The notes: generated by a model from the sequence alone, not told the origin. A DNA stretch of 64,000 nucleotides from Arctopsyche grandis (GCF_051622035.1 NC_135359.1:20173501-20237500); one strand, 5' to 3'; shown: positions 1-12,935, numbered from the stretch's first letter. Numbers and translations are program-made.

Positions 1-1990
1 CCTTAGGTGGACTTTCTTCAACTATTCGTGATTTGGTCGATCGACTCGATCTCGTGACAATGGGCTCTATTTTAGAAGATTTCATACTAAAACAAAAAAC
101 GAATCCAAGATTAAATTAATGAAATTCATATGTAGAAAAATGTAAATAAAAATTAATTGCTTATAGACATAAGTATATTACAATGAGACGAGTCAGTAAT
201 TCAATATCTATTTACACACATATATTTTAGGTATATATACATACAGGGCCGCCGAGAGGAGTCCCGGGCCCTGGAAAAATAATTCCATACCCAATGACAA
301 ACCAAAAAAAAATCTCATAGATATATTTTTAATATGCGAAAAGTCTATTAGAACTATTAGAAAAAAACCTATATGTTAAATGCTATTTTTTGAAATAATC
401 GAATAAGAAAATACGATATAACATGGACACAAAGAATGCGCAGATCGAAAAATAATAAACATTTAGCATTAAAGAAATATATGTATGTATTTTCGTGTAG
501 AATAATATAAAATATCAATATCGATCAGACGAACGTCCCAACACAGGGCCCCTTAAGTAGTCCGGGCCCTGGAACTTTAACCCCAGCTTCTCCTGAAGAG
601 TGGATGAAAGAGTCAGTAGAAGTTAACTTTGCACTTGGAGCAGTTGGCCATTAAGCCACCGCATAGTATTGTTGTAATAAATTACATTTGAAAACCGAAG
701 GTGTTTGATCTTCACCTCACCCACCACATCACAACCGTGGTCCTGGACAGCGCTATCTGCCAGGATTCACACCACATTCATGTAAAAATGAATTTTTATG
801 TTTGTCTACTATACTAATCCAGATTGGTATATTATCTCATGGCCCTCAACTTAAATCGTAAACGATTTTTAGTATTACTCATACCTCTCATAAACGAATG
901 CAGGGCTCTCATAAAAAAAAACGTCTGAGCGAATTACTACCACTATGCAATTCCACGGTTTTCAGAATAGAACGGTCAAATTTCGTACACAAACAAACAG
1001 TTGTAGAAGAGTACAATAGCAAAGCGGCTGAGTATGTAATTAAAATCAGTACATAAATTATGATTCCCGATCTAATATTATAATGCAGTGTGTTGGAAAT
1101 AGTGTGATAAATGCTTATCAACGGATGTAATTAATATAAGGAATTTAATATAATGACTAATATTGCAATGGTTCAATATGTAGAAAATTATTCAAAAATC
1201 AGTATGTCATTTAATTTGAACTTCTAAGGAAAATTCTAAAATAATTAAATTATTTTTTGTAAATCTAAATTGAATTAAAAAAAATATATCCACGTACTTA
1301 AACTTTGTTAATAATTTTGTTTTCATTTGTTTTAGCGGTAATGAAAAAAAAAAAGATGGCGTACGAATTTTTGTTTTGTTTTAATTGCACCGAAAAAATA
1401 TGTCAAAAATATATGCAATTACGCTAAATTGCTTCAATTCAATATCCACCTCTGTCAAAAAGAATACTCTACATTAAAATAAAAAAAAACATTTACAAAT
1501 TTAAAATTTGCCCAAAAAATCACATTACGATTTCGCCAATGAGTGAGAGTAGACAATTATAGATGCCGAAAAAGAAGACAGGCAGACACTACTGTAGTAA
1601 AAACATATCCAATACGTTTATTTAAAAATAAAACGCACACTCGAATTCGACAGAAATTAAAAACGAACATAGAAAATGGTCGAGCATGCTAATACAGATA
1701 CAAATACGTGTGTCGATTATAGAATGTATCTATTTTTACAAAAGTTGAGAGTCTGTTATAAATATAGGCAACGGGGTGAGCGAACCACCACGACGAAAAA
1801 CGGTCTTTTCGGGAACAATTCCAAGTGTTAACGGCACCGAATTACATCAGAGGTTATGCACAAACAATACGACACCGAACCAAACAATGCACGGAAACAA
1901 AAACAAAAACGAACTAAAAAATGAAATGAAAACAAATGAAAGATGTTGAAAGTGTGGGGTGAAGGGTGAGGATTTACCGCCGTTCGAATG
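1..1990. other. AT-rich intergenic DNA with hAT-like terminal fragments
   Basis: No gene was recognised. Two short stretches, near 244-276 and 544-574, start CAGGGCC and end GGGCCCTGG, which resembles the ends of hAT-type MITEs. A matching opposite end (GGCGGCCCTG) occurs at 5599-5608, but the 8 bp flanks do not agree, so I do not pair them. The stretch around 590-790 has an AATAAA followed by GTGGTCCTGGACAGCG and could be the end of an old LTR; this is weak. Confidence 0.3.
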
Positions 1991-1996
1991 AAGCGA

Positions 1997-2075
1997 ACGT
2001 AGTGTAGTGATTGTAGCGATTGTAGCGATTGTAGCGATTGTAGCCATTGTAGCCATTGTAGCCATTGTAGCGAGG
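1997..2075. repeat. 9 bp minisatellite (GATTGTAGC / CATTGTAGC)
   Basis: About eight head-to-tail copies of a 9 bp unit, first as gattgtagc and then as cattgtagc. It runs directly into a GC-rich block. Any reading frame through it gives only a repetitive, low-complexity peptide, so I do not call it coding. Confidence 0.85.
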
Positions 2076-2079
2076 TGCG

Positions 2080-2330
2080 GTGTTTGGGGCACTTTTATAC
2101 CTTTCAGGCGGCGGGCCCGCGGGGGGCGAAGGGCGAAGGGCGAAGGGGCAGAATAGGACGATCGGGGGCGTCTCGCCTCTGCGTCTGCGACAGTCGGTGA
2201 GGAGACGCAGCGAGCGCGTTCGAACGCGCGACTCTCATTGGTCCTTTTTTCAACGGTCGCGATGCCCCAAGCAACCTGCATTCCCACCACCCCTTACAAT
2301 TCAATTCGACTATCGCATTTTAACTAGATA
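2080..2330. promoter_or_regulatory. GC-rich island, possible promoter, gene unknown
   Basis: A compact GC-rich, CpG-containing block stands out from AT-rich surroundings. It includes three GGGCGAA repeats near 2126-2150 and several CGCG words. Similar blocks precede real genes, such as the one before liprin-alpha, but no exon was recognised on either side, so promoter function is only a guess. Confidence 0.25.
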
Positions 2331-2565
2331 CATGTGATCAAATGTACTTTTAAAAATATATAATCAAAAATAGACACTCTCTCAAACGTTCAAAACATTT
2401 ATGATTTTGTGCAATTCTACCTTTTTTTTTCTAACTGATATACAAGTTGACTTTATTACACTAAATCAAATCTGCTTACGATTTCAAATATGTTTACAAA
2501 ACCTTTCATTTTCAGATAATTCTAATGAATAAATGGATGATAACGGTAAACAGGTTACATCCCAA

Positions 2566-3020
2566 ATGTGAATCGCTACCAGGATAGCCGCCGCTATGAA
2601 AATCACGGGCGGGTCTCCTGTCGCACAGGAAAATTGCCGTACAGAAAACTGCATGTGCGACGAATTTTCACGCGATCGTGCGGGCGATTTTTTTTTCAAT
2701 GTCTTGCAACGTGAGAACATAGCAGATAGTATCCACCATCTACGTTCATTCGTGGGTGAACAATAGAAACGCCGGATTAGGCTAACGGGACTCGGTAAGT
2801 AAGTTCTCACAGAGCGGGGCAAGTGCGGGCAGACCTACGGGCCTACTAGGGTTTCTGACCCGGGTCGACCTTGTTCTTTATAAGAAGGTACACACGGTAG
2901 ATCAGTTTATTCTGGAGCGAGCGATGATCTCGGGTGGACCTCCTGAATCGTTAAATAAATATTGTGAAACGACTATGACCTTTCATTTGGATCCTGAACT
3001 CACCCCTACGCAACAATATT
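2566..3020. repeat. Interspersed repeat, possible LTR relic
   Basis: The first part (TGAATCGCTACCAGGATA...) recurs at 9701-9770, so it is an interspersed repeat. The stretch begins TGTG and carries CTTTATAAGAAG and GTTAAATAAATA before ending near CTACGCAACA, an arrangement like a solo LTR. I see no matching target-site duplication, so the boundaries are uncertain. Confidence 0.35.
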
Positions 3021-3225
3021 ATTGAATAATTAAATCATTTTATACCGAGTGTTCCACAACTTGTTTGTTTTATAATCAAGTAATCATAAACTGTCCAAAA
3101 TATGACATAAATCTTTTCAAAGTATTTTCTGCATGTACATATAATAAATTTTCAGTGTTTAAAAATTCGCGAAACTCTGCATGACATTAAAATTTTCTAT
3201 TACCATTTAACACGACCTTTAAGCT

Positions 3226-3387
3226 TATGGAGGATGAACGAATGAGACGACTGGCATGTTAATGCACGTGTTTATTATATGACAGCTGAAGACAGAGTGA
3301 GTAGCAGCTCTCCGAACCCAGCCGGGTTGGTCCCCACTCGCAGGAAGGCAACCAAACTCGACCATGTCGTATAAGCGAGCCGCCACA
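3226..3387 (-). repeat. 3' LTR of the TRIM-like element
   Basis: A 162 bp terminal repeat (3' relative to the minus-strand element), identical by eye to 4165-4326. On the minus strand it contains an AATAAA motif within ATATAATAAACACG, a possible polyadenylation signal. Its ends form a short imperfect inverted repeat (TATGGAGG against TGTGGCGG). Confidence 0.85.
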
Positions 3388-3400
3388 TCACTCCCCCCCC
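3388..3400 (-). other. Polypurine tract
   Basis: On the minus strand GGGGGGGGAGTGA directly precedes the 3' LTR, as expected for the plus-strand primer of LTR retrotransposons. Confidence 0.7.
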
Positions 3401-3979
3401 AGCATCAGCGATACCAAAATTACAAAGAAACAAATTTTACAAAAGAAAAAAATTATTGTTACACAAAGAGAAAAAAATATTACGTGGGGAGAAAAAAATT
3501 GTTGACGTGGGTCATCCGCTGTGTACCTAGGTGTACCGCCCTGAATGGTCGGTAGATTCGAGGGCGGTGACGTCGCGAGCAGGACGGTGGGTGGTCCGAT
3601 GGTCGCGCCGATGAGATGCGATGCTGCGGCGGCGCCGCTCTTCCGAGGCTGATGTCGGTTGGTGGGGCGGCGGGGGCGGCAGGGGCATCGATGTGGTTAA
3701 TGATACTCCGAGCTGGACTGTGAGTCGTTGTGGCTCGTGGAGGTGTTGTAGCGCTACCGCCCGTCTCGGCGTGACGACGCTCGTGGGGACGGACGGGGCC
3801 TTGATGATGATGATGATGATGATGGTGCTGAGGTGGTGTGTGATGAATCTTGTGGTGCTGGATGACCGTTCTATGTGTAGTGGATCGCGCATGACTCCAC
3901 ATCCAGCTGTCAAGATCGTCGTCTCATTCGCTCCCCCATTTTTTTAAAGCACCTGTCATCGACGTTGTGGCTGGACGTC

Positions 3980-4003
3980 GGTAGGTAGGTAGGTAGGTAG
4001 GTA
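3980..4003. repeat. (GTAG)n microsatellite inside the element
   Basis: About six GTAG units in the non-coding interior of the LTR element. A short (GATGAT)n run also occurs near 3803-3823. Confidence 0.85.
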
Positions 4004-4143
4004 GCCGTGTCTGCTCGTTTATTGTCACCCGCGGGCCGCGACGCGCTGTGTTGATGGCGATGGGGGCGCGGCGGGTAGCTTCCCCCGCCTGGCTCGGCGA
4101 GGCAGGGATGAGCGGCATGTTGAAATTGATCGAGGCTGCGTGG

Positions 4144-4163
4144 CTCGATGTCGGGGGTCACCA
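4144..4163 (-). other. Primer-binding site, tRNA-Trp type
   Basis: On the minus strand, one base after the 5' LTR, the sequence begins TGGTGACCCC and continues CGAC. The first ten bases equal the complement of the 3' end of tRNA-Trp from memory; a further C interrupts the match afterwards. Its position fixes the element's orientation. Confidence 0.65.
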
Positions 4164-4164
4164 G

Positions 4165-4326
4165 TATGGAGGATGAACGAATGAGACGACTGGCATGTTA
4201 ATGCACGTGTTTATTATATGACAGCTGAAGACAGAGTGAGTAGCAGCTCTCCGAACCCAGCCGGGTTGGTCCCCACTCGCAGGAAGGCAACCAAACTCGA
4301 CCATGTCGTATAAGCGAGCCGCCACA
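4165..4326 (-). repeat. 5' LTR of the TRIM-like element
   Basis: This 162 bp copy is the 5' LTR for the minus-strand element and abuts the primer-binding site at 4163. It is identical to the partner at 3226-3387. The right flank is AGCT, duplicating the left flank. Confidence 0.85.
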
Positions 4327-4330
4327 AGCT

Positions 4331-5620
4331 ATTCAGCAACAAACGATTACGTTCTTTCCGCCAAACCGTCATCAAAACTAAAAATTCGTTCTGGTATTGC
4401 ATTTGTATGGGGAATCGATAAAATATAGGAGGTTATTTTATGTAAATTGATTGCATTTTCATTCGTCGATAACTCGTTCTCGTCTATCTTTATAAATAAA
4501 TCTGTAGGCGGGGTACATGTGTGTTGACCGTATCCCTGCCTAACGAAACACTGTTGTGCTTGTTTTATAAAGTTTTATTGTTTGCCTATGGTTGTACAAA
4601 GGTATTATATTTGGGCAAAAGTATGGCGTTCAGCGGTCTCTGGATATGGTAGAGTGTCGCTGGCTCGGCATTCGTTTATGTTCAGAAGGTCTCTGGATGC
4701 GGCAGTGTGTTGTTGGCTCGTCGTTCGGCTATGTTCAGAAGGTCTCTGGATGCGGCAGTGTGTTGCTGGCTCGTTGTTCGGCTATGTTCGGAAGGTCTCT
4801 GGATACGGCAGTGTGTTGCTGGCTCGTTCGGCTGGTTGATCTTCCAAGTCCGCGTGGTGTAGTGGTGGCAGGTCAGGAGCTGGATGTTGACTGGTCTGCT
4901 GCTGTGTGTCGACGCTTGCTGCCGTGGGTCGACTGGCGTTGTTTGGGTTGTACCTCCTTTTATAGTGTTTCTGGAATCACCTGACCCATGGTGGTGGTTG
5001 TTGATGCGTAAGCGAGGAATGCGCTTTTGTCGATGGGGTGGACTTTTCTGGAACGATTGGCGCCGTTCCGCTCGATGTAGTTTAATGGCGGCGGCGTGTT
5101 TCGACCGTTTTGGTTCCGCTCGACTGGTAGGGGCATTCCGCTTGAGTTTAATATAATGGCTGCAGGTGTGCTTCGACTGGTTTTGTTTCCGCTCGACTGG
5201 TAGGGGCGTTCCGCTTGAGTGTGAGGGGTGGAACTGTCTCGAAGGTTTTGGCGATTGATTCCAAGAAGTGCACGTGTTGTTTACGTGTGTGAGTTCTGCG
5301 CGGAATGTGGTTTGTTGAATGCGGAATGTTGTTGTGTAATATTCTCGAATGTTTCGATGACGAGATTCCTACAAATGTAAGATTAGTATTTCTTCTATGT
5401 AATAAAATCCAAGGGATTACTAGAGCTGCGTACTGCCACTATGAATCTCTCGGTTTTTCAATTTTTAGTTACTTAATATTCAAAACTGCAATTATATTAA
5501 TAATGTCTCTCTTTAGTTCCAATTTAAAATCTTATTTACATATCGAGACACGATTACAGCTACTTAATCGGGACATTCCCGCCGAAATCCAGACGCTTGG
5601 CGGCCCTGGATGATAACGTA
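4331..5620. repeat. Repetitive GC-rich block, unclassified
   Basis: No protein family was recognised. Four tandem units of about 53 bp start at 4635, 4689, 4741 and 4794 (each beginning GGTCTCTGGAT). Further on, GCTCGACTGGTAGGGGC occurs twice near 5120 and 5190. On the minus strand there is a TATAAAAGGAGG motif near 4955-4970 and an AATAAA near 4575, so this could be a long LTR or satellite-like repeat. The open frames through it look like by-products of the repeats. Confidence 0.4.
4635..4843. repeat. Tandem repeat, ~53 bp unit, four copies
   Basis: Unit starts at 4635, 4689, 4741 and 4794 give spacings of 54, 52 and 53 bp. Units share GGTCTCTGGAT, GCAGTGTGTTG and GGCTCG and differ by a few substitutions. 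Confidence 0.85.
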
Positions 5621-6310
5621 TAAGTAAAAGAATATAATTCACCGAATATCGACTGCCTTTTAATTGAGTATTTATTTATATTACTTCAGCAAAGATAAAT
5701 AAAAATATGTGGTTGAATCGTCAGGATGTTTACCTTCATATTAATTTTAAAATGGTTAGATTGTTCTGCATATTAATAAACTAATGATATATTGTTTTTA
5801 CATCGTACATATGTACTATGCCATTGAAAAATACATAAAAAAATATTTTATTTCGCTGATAACAAATTTTACAATGAAAATTTATGCTATTACGAAAACA
5901 CAGCGTTAAAATAATATGAACCTTGTAAAAAATTCACTTACATAAGTAATTATTTTTTGATGCCTTGCAGAATATTCATATAAGTTTAGTTACTTGATAG
6001 ATTAATATTCATATCATGGTGTACATGACCTCTTTAACCTTTTTAATTTATTTACTTTCAAACATTATTCTTTAAAAGTTACTAAAGGTTCACAGCCCAC
6101 AGATCAAACAGGGCTCTTGTACATAATGAACGACACAGACTTTCTTAGGAAATTTTGATAGATATGAGCATTTTTAGAAAATACATGTATAAGTTGCATA
6201 AAAAATACCAAGCAAGTAAATAAGGACATTTTCTGGTCTCCAATATAAGAAGGCATAACATATGTACATATGCTAAGATTAAAAAAATATTAAAAATAAA
6301 CAATCAATAT
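5621..6310. other. AT-rich intergenic spacer
   Basis: AT-rich sequence between the repeat block and the 3' end of the ZNF330 homologue. No gene, RNA gene or clear mobile element was seen. Confidence 0.5.
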
Positions 6311-6316
6311 TTTATT
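6311..6316 (-). terminator. Polyadenylation signal AATAAA of the ZNF330 homologue
   Basis: On the minus strand AATAAA lies 23 bases after the stop codon, in a short AT-rich 3' UTR. It is the first canonical signal downstream. Confidence 0.6.
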
Positions 6317-6338
6317 ACTAATAACAAAATATTACAAA

Positions 6339-9024
<2,686 letters not shown>

Positions 9025-9184
9025 CTAATCGGTTTTTTCAACCACCAACTTACCAGCTGTCAGTACTCTGAAGCTACCACTTTGCTTCGAAGGCACGCAC
9101 TGTCACCGGCCAAGCTTGCCAATCTACATGTCGTAGTAATTATGACAATGCTACCAACATCTTATTTCACGTTATGAATTAGTT

Positions 9185-9660
9185 GGTAAACGGACTACTA
9201 GTCAAATGTGAACCGGTCACTCGTGATCACCCGTCACGCTAAAAGTGGTCACGAGAAAACTGGTCACACCCAAAAATTAAAAATTGGTCGTATGATAACT
9301 GGTCATACAAAAAAATTATTCGCAAATACTTTTTATTTACGAAATTTTATTATTATCGACTAGACATATGTTCGAGCCAAAAGCCCTCGTGCTCGTGGTC
9401 GTGGCCGTGGCCGTTGGTTGTGGTCTTCGCAAGGAGTTCGCGGGCATCTGTCAGCTCATCTGACGCTTGCATCCGAGAAGGTTGACAATCGCTTTTGAGT
9501 TCATTTCACTTTGATAGTTCGAATGTCAAATCACAGTTTAATAATTTTAATTCACCGCGGTAAATGTACCGCAGGAAGGTCTGATCGATCGAAGAGTGAC
9601 CAATCTAGACCGACCGGTTGTCCTGTGACCGGTTCACATTTGACTAGTCATCACCGAACC
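9185..9660. mobile_element. MITE family C, copy 1
   Basis: Ends GGTAAACGGACTACTAGTC and (reverse) GGTTCGGTGATGACTAGTC, flanked by the exact 9 bp repeat GAATTAGTT (9176-9184 and 9661-9669). The interior has repeated GGTCAC and GGTCAT words. A shorter relative is at 20844-21076. No coding capacity. It sits just upstream of the ZNF330 start. Confidence 0.85.
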
Positions 9661-9700
9661 GAATTAGTTACGTAGTTATGGTTCGGTGATTACATTGCAA

Positions 9701-9912
9701 AAGTGAATCGCTACCAGGATAACCACCGCTACGAAAATCGCGTGCGTGGATCTCCCGGCGCACGAAAATTTGGCGTACAGAAAAATCAGCGTACGGAAAA
9801 CTGCGCAAATATTATTGTGCGAATGTTTTTTTTAATGATAAAAATAAAAATCTCGTAAAAAAAACATTCGCGCAATATCATTTGCGCAGTTTTCCGTACG
9901 CCAATTTTTCTG
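9701..9912. repeat. Interspersed repeat with a long hairpin
   Basis: It starts with the TGAATCGCTACCAGGATA word shared with 2566. It then folds back: ACTGCGCAAATATTATTGTG near 9808 is mirrored by ATATCATTTGCGCAGTTTTC near 9877, and GCGTACAGAAAAAT by CGTACGCCAATTTTTCTG. Confidence 0.65.
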
Positions 9913-9927
9913 ATTAGTAATCAGTAT

Positions 9928-10088
9928 TATAGGGGATGGACGAATGAGACGACTGGCATGTTAATGCACGTGTTTTATTTATGACAGCTGAAGGCAGAGT
10001 GCGGTAGCTAACTCCGAACACAATCGAGTTGGTCCCCACTCGCAGGAAGGTGACCGAACTCGAACATGTCGTATAGCGAGCCGCCACA
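9928..10088 (-). mobile_element. Solo LTR, divergent subfamily
   Basis: This 161 bp copy of the LTR at 3226 has exact 4 bp flanks GTAT (9924-9927 and 10089-10092) but clear sequence divergence (for example TATAGGGG at its edge). On the minus strand it carries AATAAA at 9979-9974. It lies 33 bp beyond the stop codon of TMEM183 copy 1 in the same sense, so it may supply that gene's polyadenylation signal. Confidence 0.85.
9974..9979 (-). terminator. Candidate LTR-supplied polyadenylation signal for TMEM183 copy 1
   Basis: AATAAA on the minus strand inside the solo LTR, about 143 bases after the TMEM183 copy 1 stop codon. I did not notice a closer canonical signal in the 33 bp between stop and LTR. 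Confidence 0.4.
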
Positions 10089-10121
10089 GTATTAAGGAAT
10101 ACAGTAAAAAAAGGTAAATCC

Positions 10122-11661
10122 TTATGTGCTTTCAAAAAAACTTGCTGATGAGTTGTCACTATTATGCATAATAGAGTTGGGCAACAATTCTGCTGGATCT
10201 GGATAATTAGGGTGCCACCAATCAAGGACTTCCATTTTGACAACATTGTTTAAAACGACTGAACAATTTGATGTAGAGTTGACATGATCTTGAAGGCTTT
10301 GACTGAATTCTAGATGAAGGCGATTGTGTCTCATATTAAGAGCAACTTTTGTGAAAATTGTATTTATAATCACACCCTTGACAGGATTAACGAATGAAAA
10401 ACTGTCTACACAGTGCACCTGAAACAAACGGACATCTAATATATAATTTCGAAAGAGACTTTGTAAGTATGTAAGTATTGTTGGTTCGTAAATCCGTGAC
10501 GTCATCGAACAAATGAATATTCAAATAAATTTAAATAAAATAAAACTACTCAAATAAATTTTAATAAAATAAAACTATTCAAATGAATTTAAATAAAATA
10601 AAACTATGCAAATAAATTTAAATAAAATAAAACTATTCAAATAAATTTAATAAAATGTTTACTATTAGATTTGTCATGTTTAAACGGTTTATATTACAAA
10701 TACCGAGCGAAGCCGGGTAAAAACACTAGTATGCTATAAGCATACAATAAACTATATATTTTGTAACGTTTACAGTTTTAAATGAGCATTACTCAACTAA
10801 CCTTTAACATCTTATAATCGATTTCTGGATTTGCTAATATGTCATCTAATATTTCTAATACATTTCGTTTTGAGTTTTCAGCTATCCTTGGTACATCTAG
10901 TGTTCTCTTTATAAATTTGAGTTTAAAGAAAAATATCCACCCACTTTTAAACTTTTCACACCAAACTGATAGACATCTTCGTTTTAATAAATCTTTTAAA
11001 GTGTAGAAGTTAGAGTAGTTCTGGACTTTAATTTCCGTAGTGAAAGGGGCGTAAGTGTAGTATAAACTACGTATAACGCACGAGCGTAAGCCGTATCTTA
11101 AATGCATATGTACAGGTTGCAATCTCAAAGGTAGACCACAATTATGCTTATAATGCTTTTTATATAAGCGAAACCAAAATTCGGCTGAGCGGCTAACGAA
11201 TAATGAAGCTCGGCATATTCCGGCGAATCTTCCCACATCCTCTGGTGCGATAAATTTGGAAATGAGAAACCAAATATCTAAAGGATATAAATTTCCTTCT
11301 GAATCTGTGTCTGTTGTAGCAATACAGGTGGAAAAATCTTTACGCAAACAGTTACTTTGAACAACAACAATTGTGCAACCATTTTCATCTTCTTGTTCCA
11401 CAAGATCAAAATCGTCATCAACATTATCATCCCAGTTTCGATCATCTGTTGATTGTTCCATCACCTTAACACTTTTATTTCTTTGAGAATGAACAACGTT
11501 GGCGTTTGCATAGTCGTTTAGTGAAAAATCTACAAAAAAGAAGTTCAAAACTTTGAATTCAGGAGTGAAATCAAATATTAATGATTGACAACATGCACAT
11601 TGATACTACCCGAAAGGCACAAATTCTTCTTGGTTTTAATTTTAACATTTGGCATTGACAT
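10122..11661 (-). CDS. TMEM183: TMEM183-like protein, tandem copy 1
   Basis: Three exons on the minus strand: 11661-11610, 11529-10802 and 10418-10122. They join in phase to 358 residues; human TMEM183A is 376 as I recall. Exon 1 gives MSMPNVKIKTKKNLCLS, like the short basic start of the human protein. Exon 2 has NDYANANVV, YPLDIWFLISKFIAPEDVGR, EFWFRLYKKHYKHNCGLPLR and SCVIRSLYYTYAPF, matching the family core. Exon 3 has MRHNRLHLEF and DWWHPNYPDP near the C-terminus. The family is a conserved protein annotated as a membrane protein of unclear function. In this copy the hydrophobic segment at the exon 3 start reads NPVKGVIINTIFTKVAL and contains lysines, so its membrane character looks weakened. 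Introns are GT-AG. The frame is open throughout, so it may be expressed. Confidence 0.88.
10525..10655. repeat. ~30 bp AT-rich minisatellite in TMEM183 copy 1 intron
   Basis: Several head-to-tail units of the type AAATAAAATAAAACTATTC AAATAAATTT. Copy 2 has only one or two units at the equivalent place (13370-13410), so the array expanded or contracted after duplication. Confidence 0.8.
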
Positions 11662-12022
11662 GAAAAAAGGCGTAATGATAAATTATACAGGAAAAAATGA
11701 AGAATTGAGAGATCTTAAAATCATGTTTCCACTAGGCAGTTATTTAAAGATTTACATTTGTATGAATTTCAAGGAATCTTACGAACCATCGGTCAATTTG
11801 ACAACTTGCACCACATTTTTCTTTACTACTACAATTTGGCCTAAAGCCATATGTAGATATTGGAACACTTATTCAAGCTGATTTTTGGTAAAAGAAATTG
11901 GTTAAGTTTTAATATTATTCATTTATTAATAAAAATTTAGCTAGTTTTAATGTTTAATAATGAGTCAAATTTAAATTTGCGTTAATTTTAGTCAAAATAA
12001 CAAACAACAAAATTCCAAACTA

Positions 12023-12935
12023 TGTTAACTCAAATAAAATAAATAGCTCTTGGTATAGTAGCCATTCGAAAAAGAACTGTGTGAGCAGGAGGTACAACCA
12101 TCAAATGATGTCTACCACGCGCATAATTATTAGGGACATAAAGTCCCAACTGTTTTCAACGACGAACGGTCGAATGTATCGTTTTCAAAGGACTATACCA
12201 CGTACGCATCTCACGAACGCGTTTAAAACTATCTAAAAAAAAACCACGTTAAACATTCACCTCTTTGTGATTTCGCCCTAAAACTGAAATCAAATACAGT
12301 ATTTATTTAAATCTGTTTGTGATGGTTTTAATATTATGGGGGATGAACGAATGAGACTACTGGCATGTTGATGCACGTGCTTTATTTATGATAGCTGAAG
12401 GCAGAGTGAGGAAGCTACTCTGAACACAGCCGAGTTGGTCCCCGCTCGCAGGAAGGTGACCAAACTCGACCATGTCGTATAGCGAGCCGCCACAATATAT
12501 TTTGGAACACTAAACATAAATTAATTCTATATTATGTATAAGCAATATGATCATCTTTTATGAAAATATGAATCAATTTATAATAACTATCCAAAATATT
12601 GTAACAGAGAAGGTTCCATATTATTTCTATCACATTCTATTCATATACATATGTATGTGTATAATCTCTTTTTGAGTATTGAATTAAATTAAATCTTTTA
12701 ATTCTACATATCATTATTCGAAGCATTTAACATCAAAAACGATTTTTTTTGAGCAAATCTAAATTACTTTCCGTAATTGTCATTTTATAAAGAAACAACT
12801 ATCTGTTTATTAATATTTTATTTTTACATTAATATCACATGTGGTGACTGGTCACAGTAATAAATATATTTCCATAAAAAGGTTAACACAACGTCAAACA
12901 TGAACTATATAAAATATAGTATTTATAAAAATAAA
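12023..12935. other. Spacer between TMEM183 copies
   Basis: AT-rich DNA between the two duplicated blocks. It holds a solo LTR (12335-12494) and, at 12200-12290 on the reverse strand, a GGGCGAAATCA...ACGTGGTTTTTTT segment also present at 15730-15770 inside the Harbinger element. No gene recognised. Confidence 0.5.
12335..12494 (-). mobile_element. Solo LTR, divergent subfamily
   Basis: 160 bp, flanked by the exact 4 bp repeat ATAT (12331-12334 and 12495-12498). It is closer to the copy at 9928 than to the TRIM LTRs (shared CTGAAGGCAGAGTG and GTATAGCGAGCC). There is no internal region, which indicates LTR-LTR recombination. Confidence 0.85.

Larger units (their letters stand above)
3226..4326 (-). 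mobile_element. Non-autonomous LTR retrotransposon (TRIM-like)
   Basis: The element is 1,101 bp with two direct repeats of 162 bp (3226-3387 and 4165-4326) that read as identical. It is flanked by the 4 bp duplication AGCT (3222-3225 and 4327-4330). Read on the minus strand, the LTR runs TGTGGCGG...CCTCCATA. One base inside the 5' LTR comes a primer-binding site starting TGGTGACCCC, matching the 3' end of tRNA-Trp as I remember it. A polypurine tract (GGGGGGGGAGTGA, 3388-3400) abuts the 3' LTR. The 777 bp interior shows no gag, protease, reverse transcriptase or integrase, so it must borrow a Ty3/gypsy-type machinery. Identical LTRs imply recent insertion. Solo LTRs of the family occur at 9928, 12335 and 57917. 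Confidence 0.85.
10089..12022. repeat. Segmental duplication, copy A
   Basis: About 1.9 kb that recurs at 12936-14632 continued by 19031-19174. It starts at GTATTAAGG, where the solo LTR is inserted, and similarity fades after AATTCCAAACT. It contains one complete TMEM183-type gene. Differences are scattered substitutions plus an expanded AT-rich minisatellite in the last intron. Confidence 0.85.

Noticed and set aside
3226-3387. Hammerhead ribozyme core in the 162 bp LTR (CTGAAGA ... CGAA)
   Set aside because: CTGAAGA and a nearby GAA suggested a retrozyme, but the first base pair of stem II is a C-C mismatch, stem I does not close, and the divergent copies do not keep the core. Primer site, purine tract and 4 bp duplication explain the element as an LTR retrotransposon.
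3480-3947. Open frames of 108-140 residues inside the TRIM interior
   Set aside because: They are His/Pro/Arg-rich, overlap on both strands, and come from GC-rich low complexity and GAT repeats; no gag-like motif was seen.
244-5608. A 5.4 kb hAT element bounded by CAGGGCCGCC and GGCGGCCCTG
   Set aside because: The two ends look alike, but the 8 bp flanks (TATACATA and GATGATAA) do not match and no hAT transposase was seen between them.
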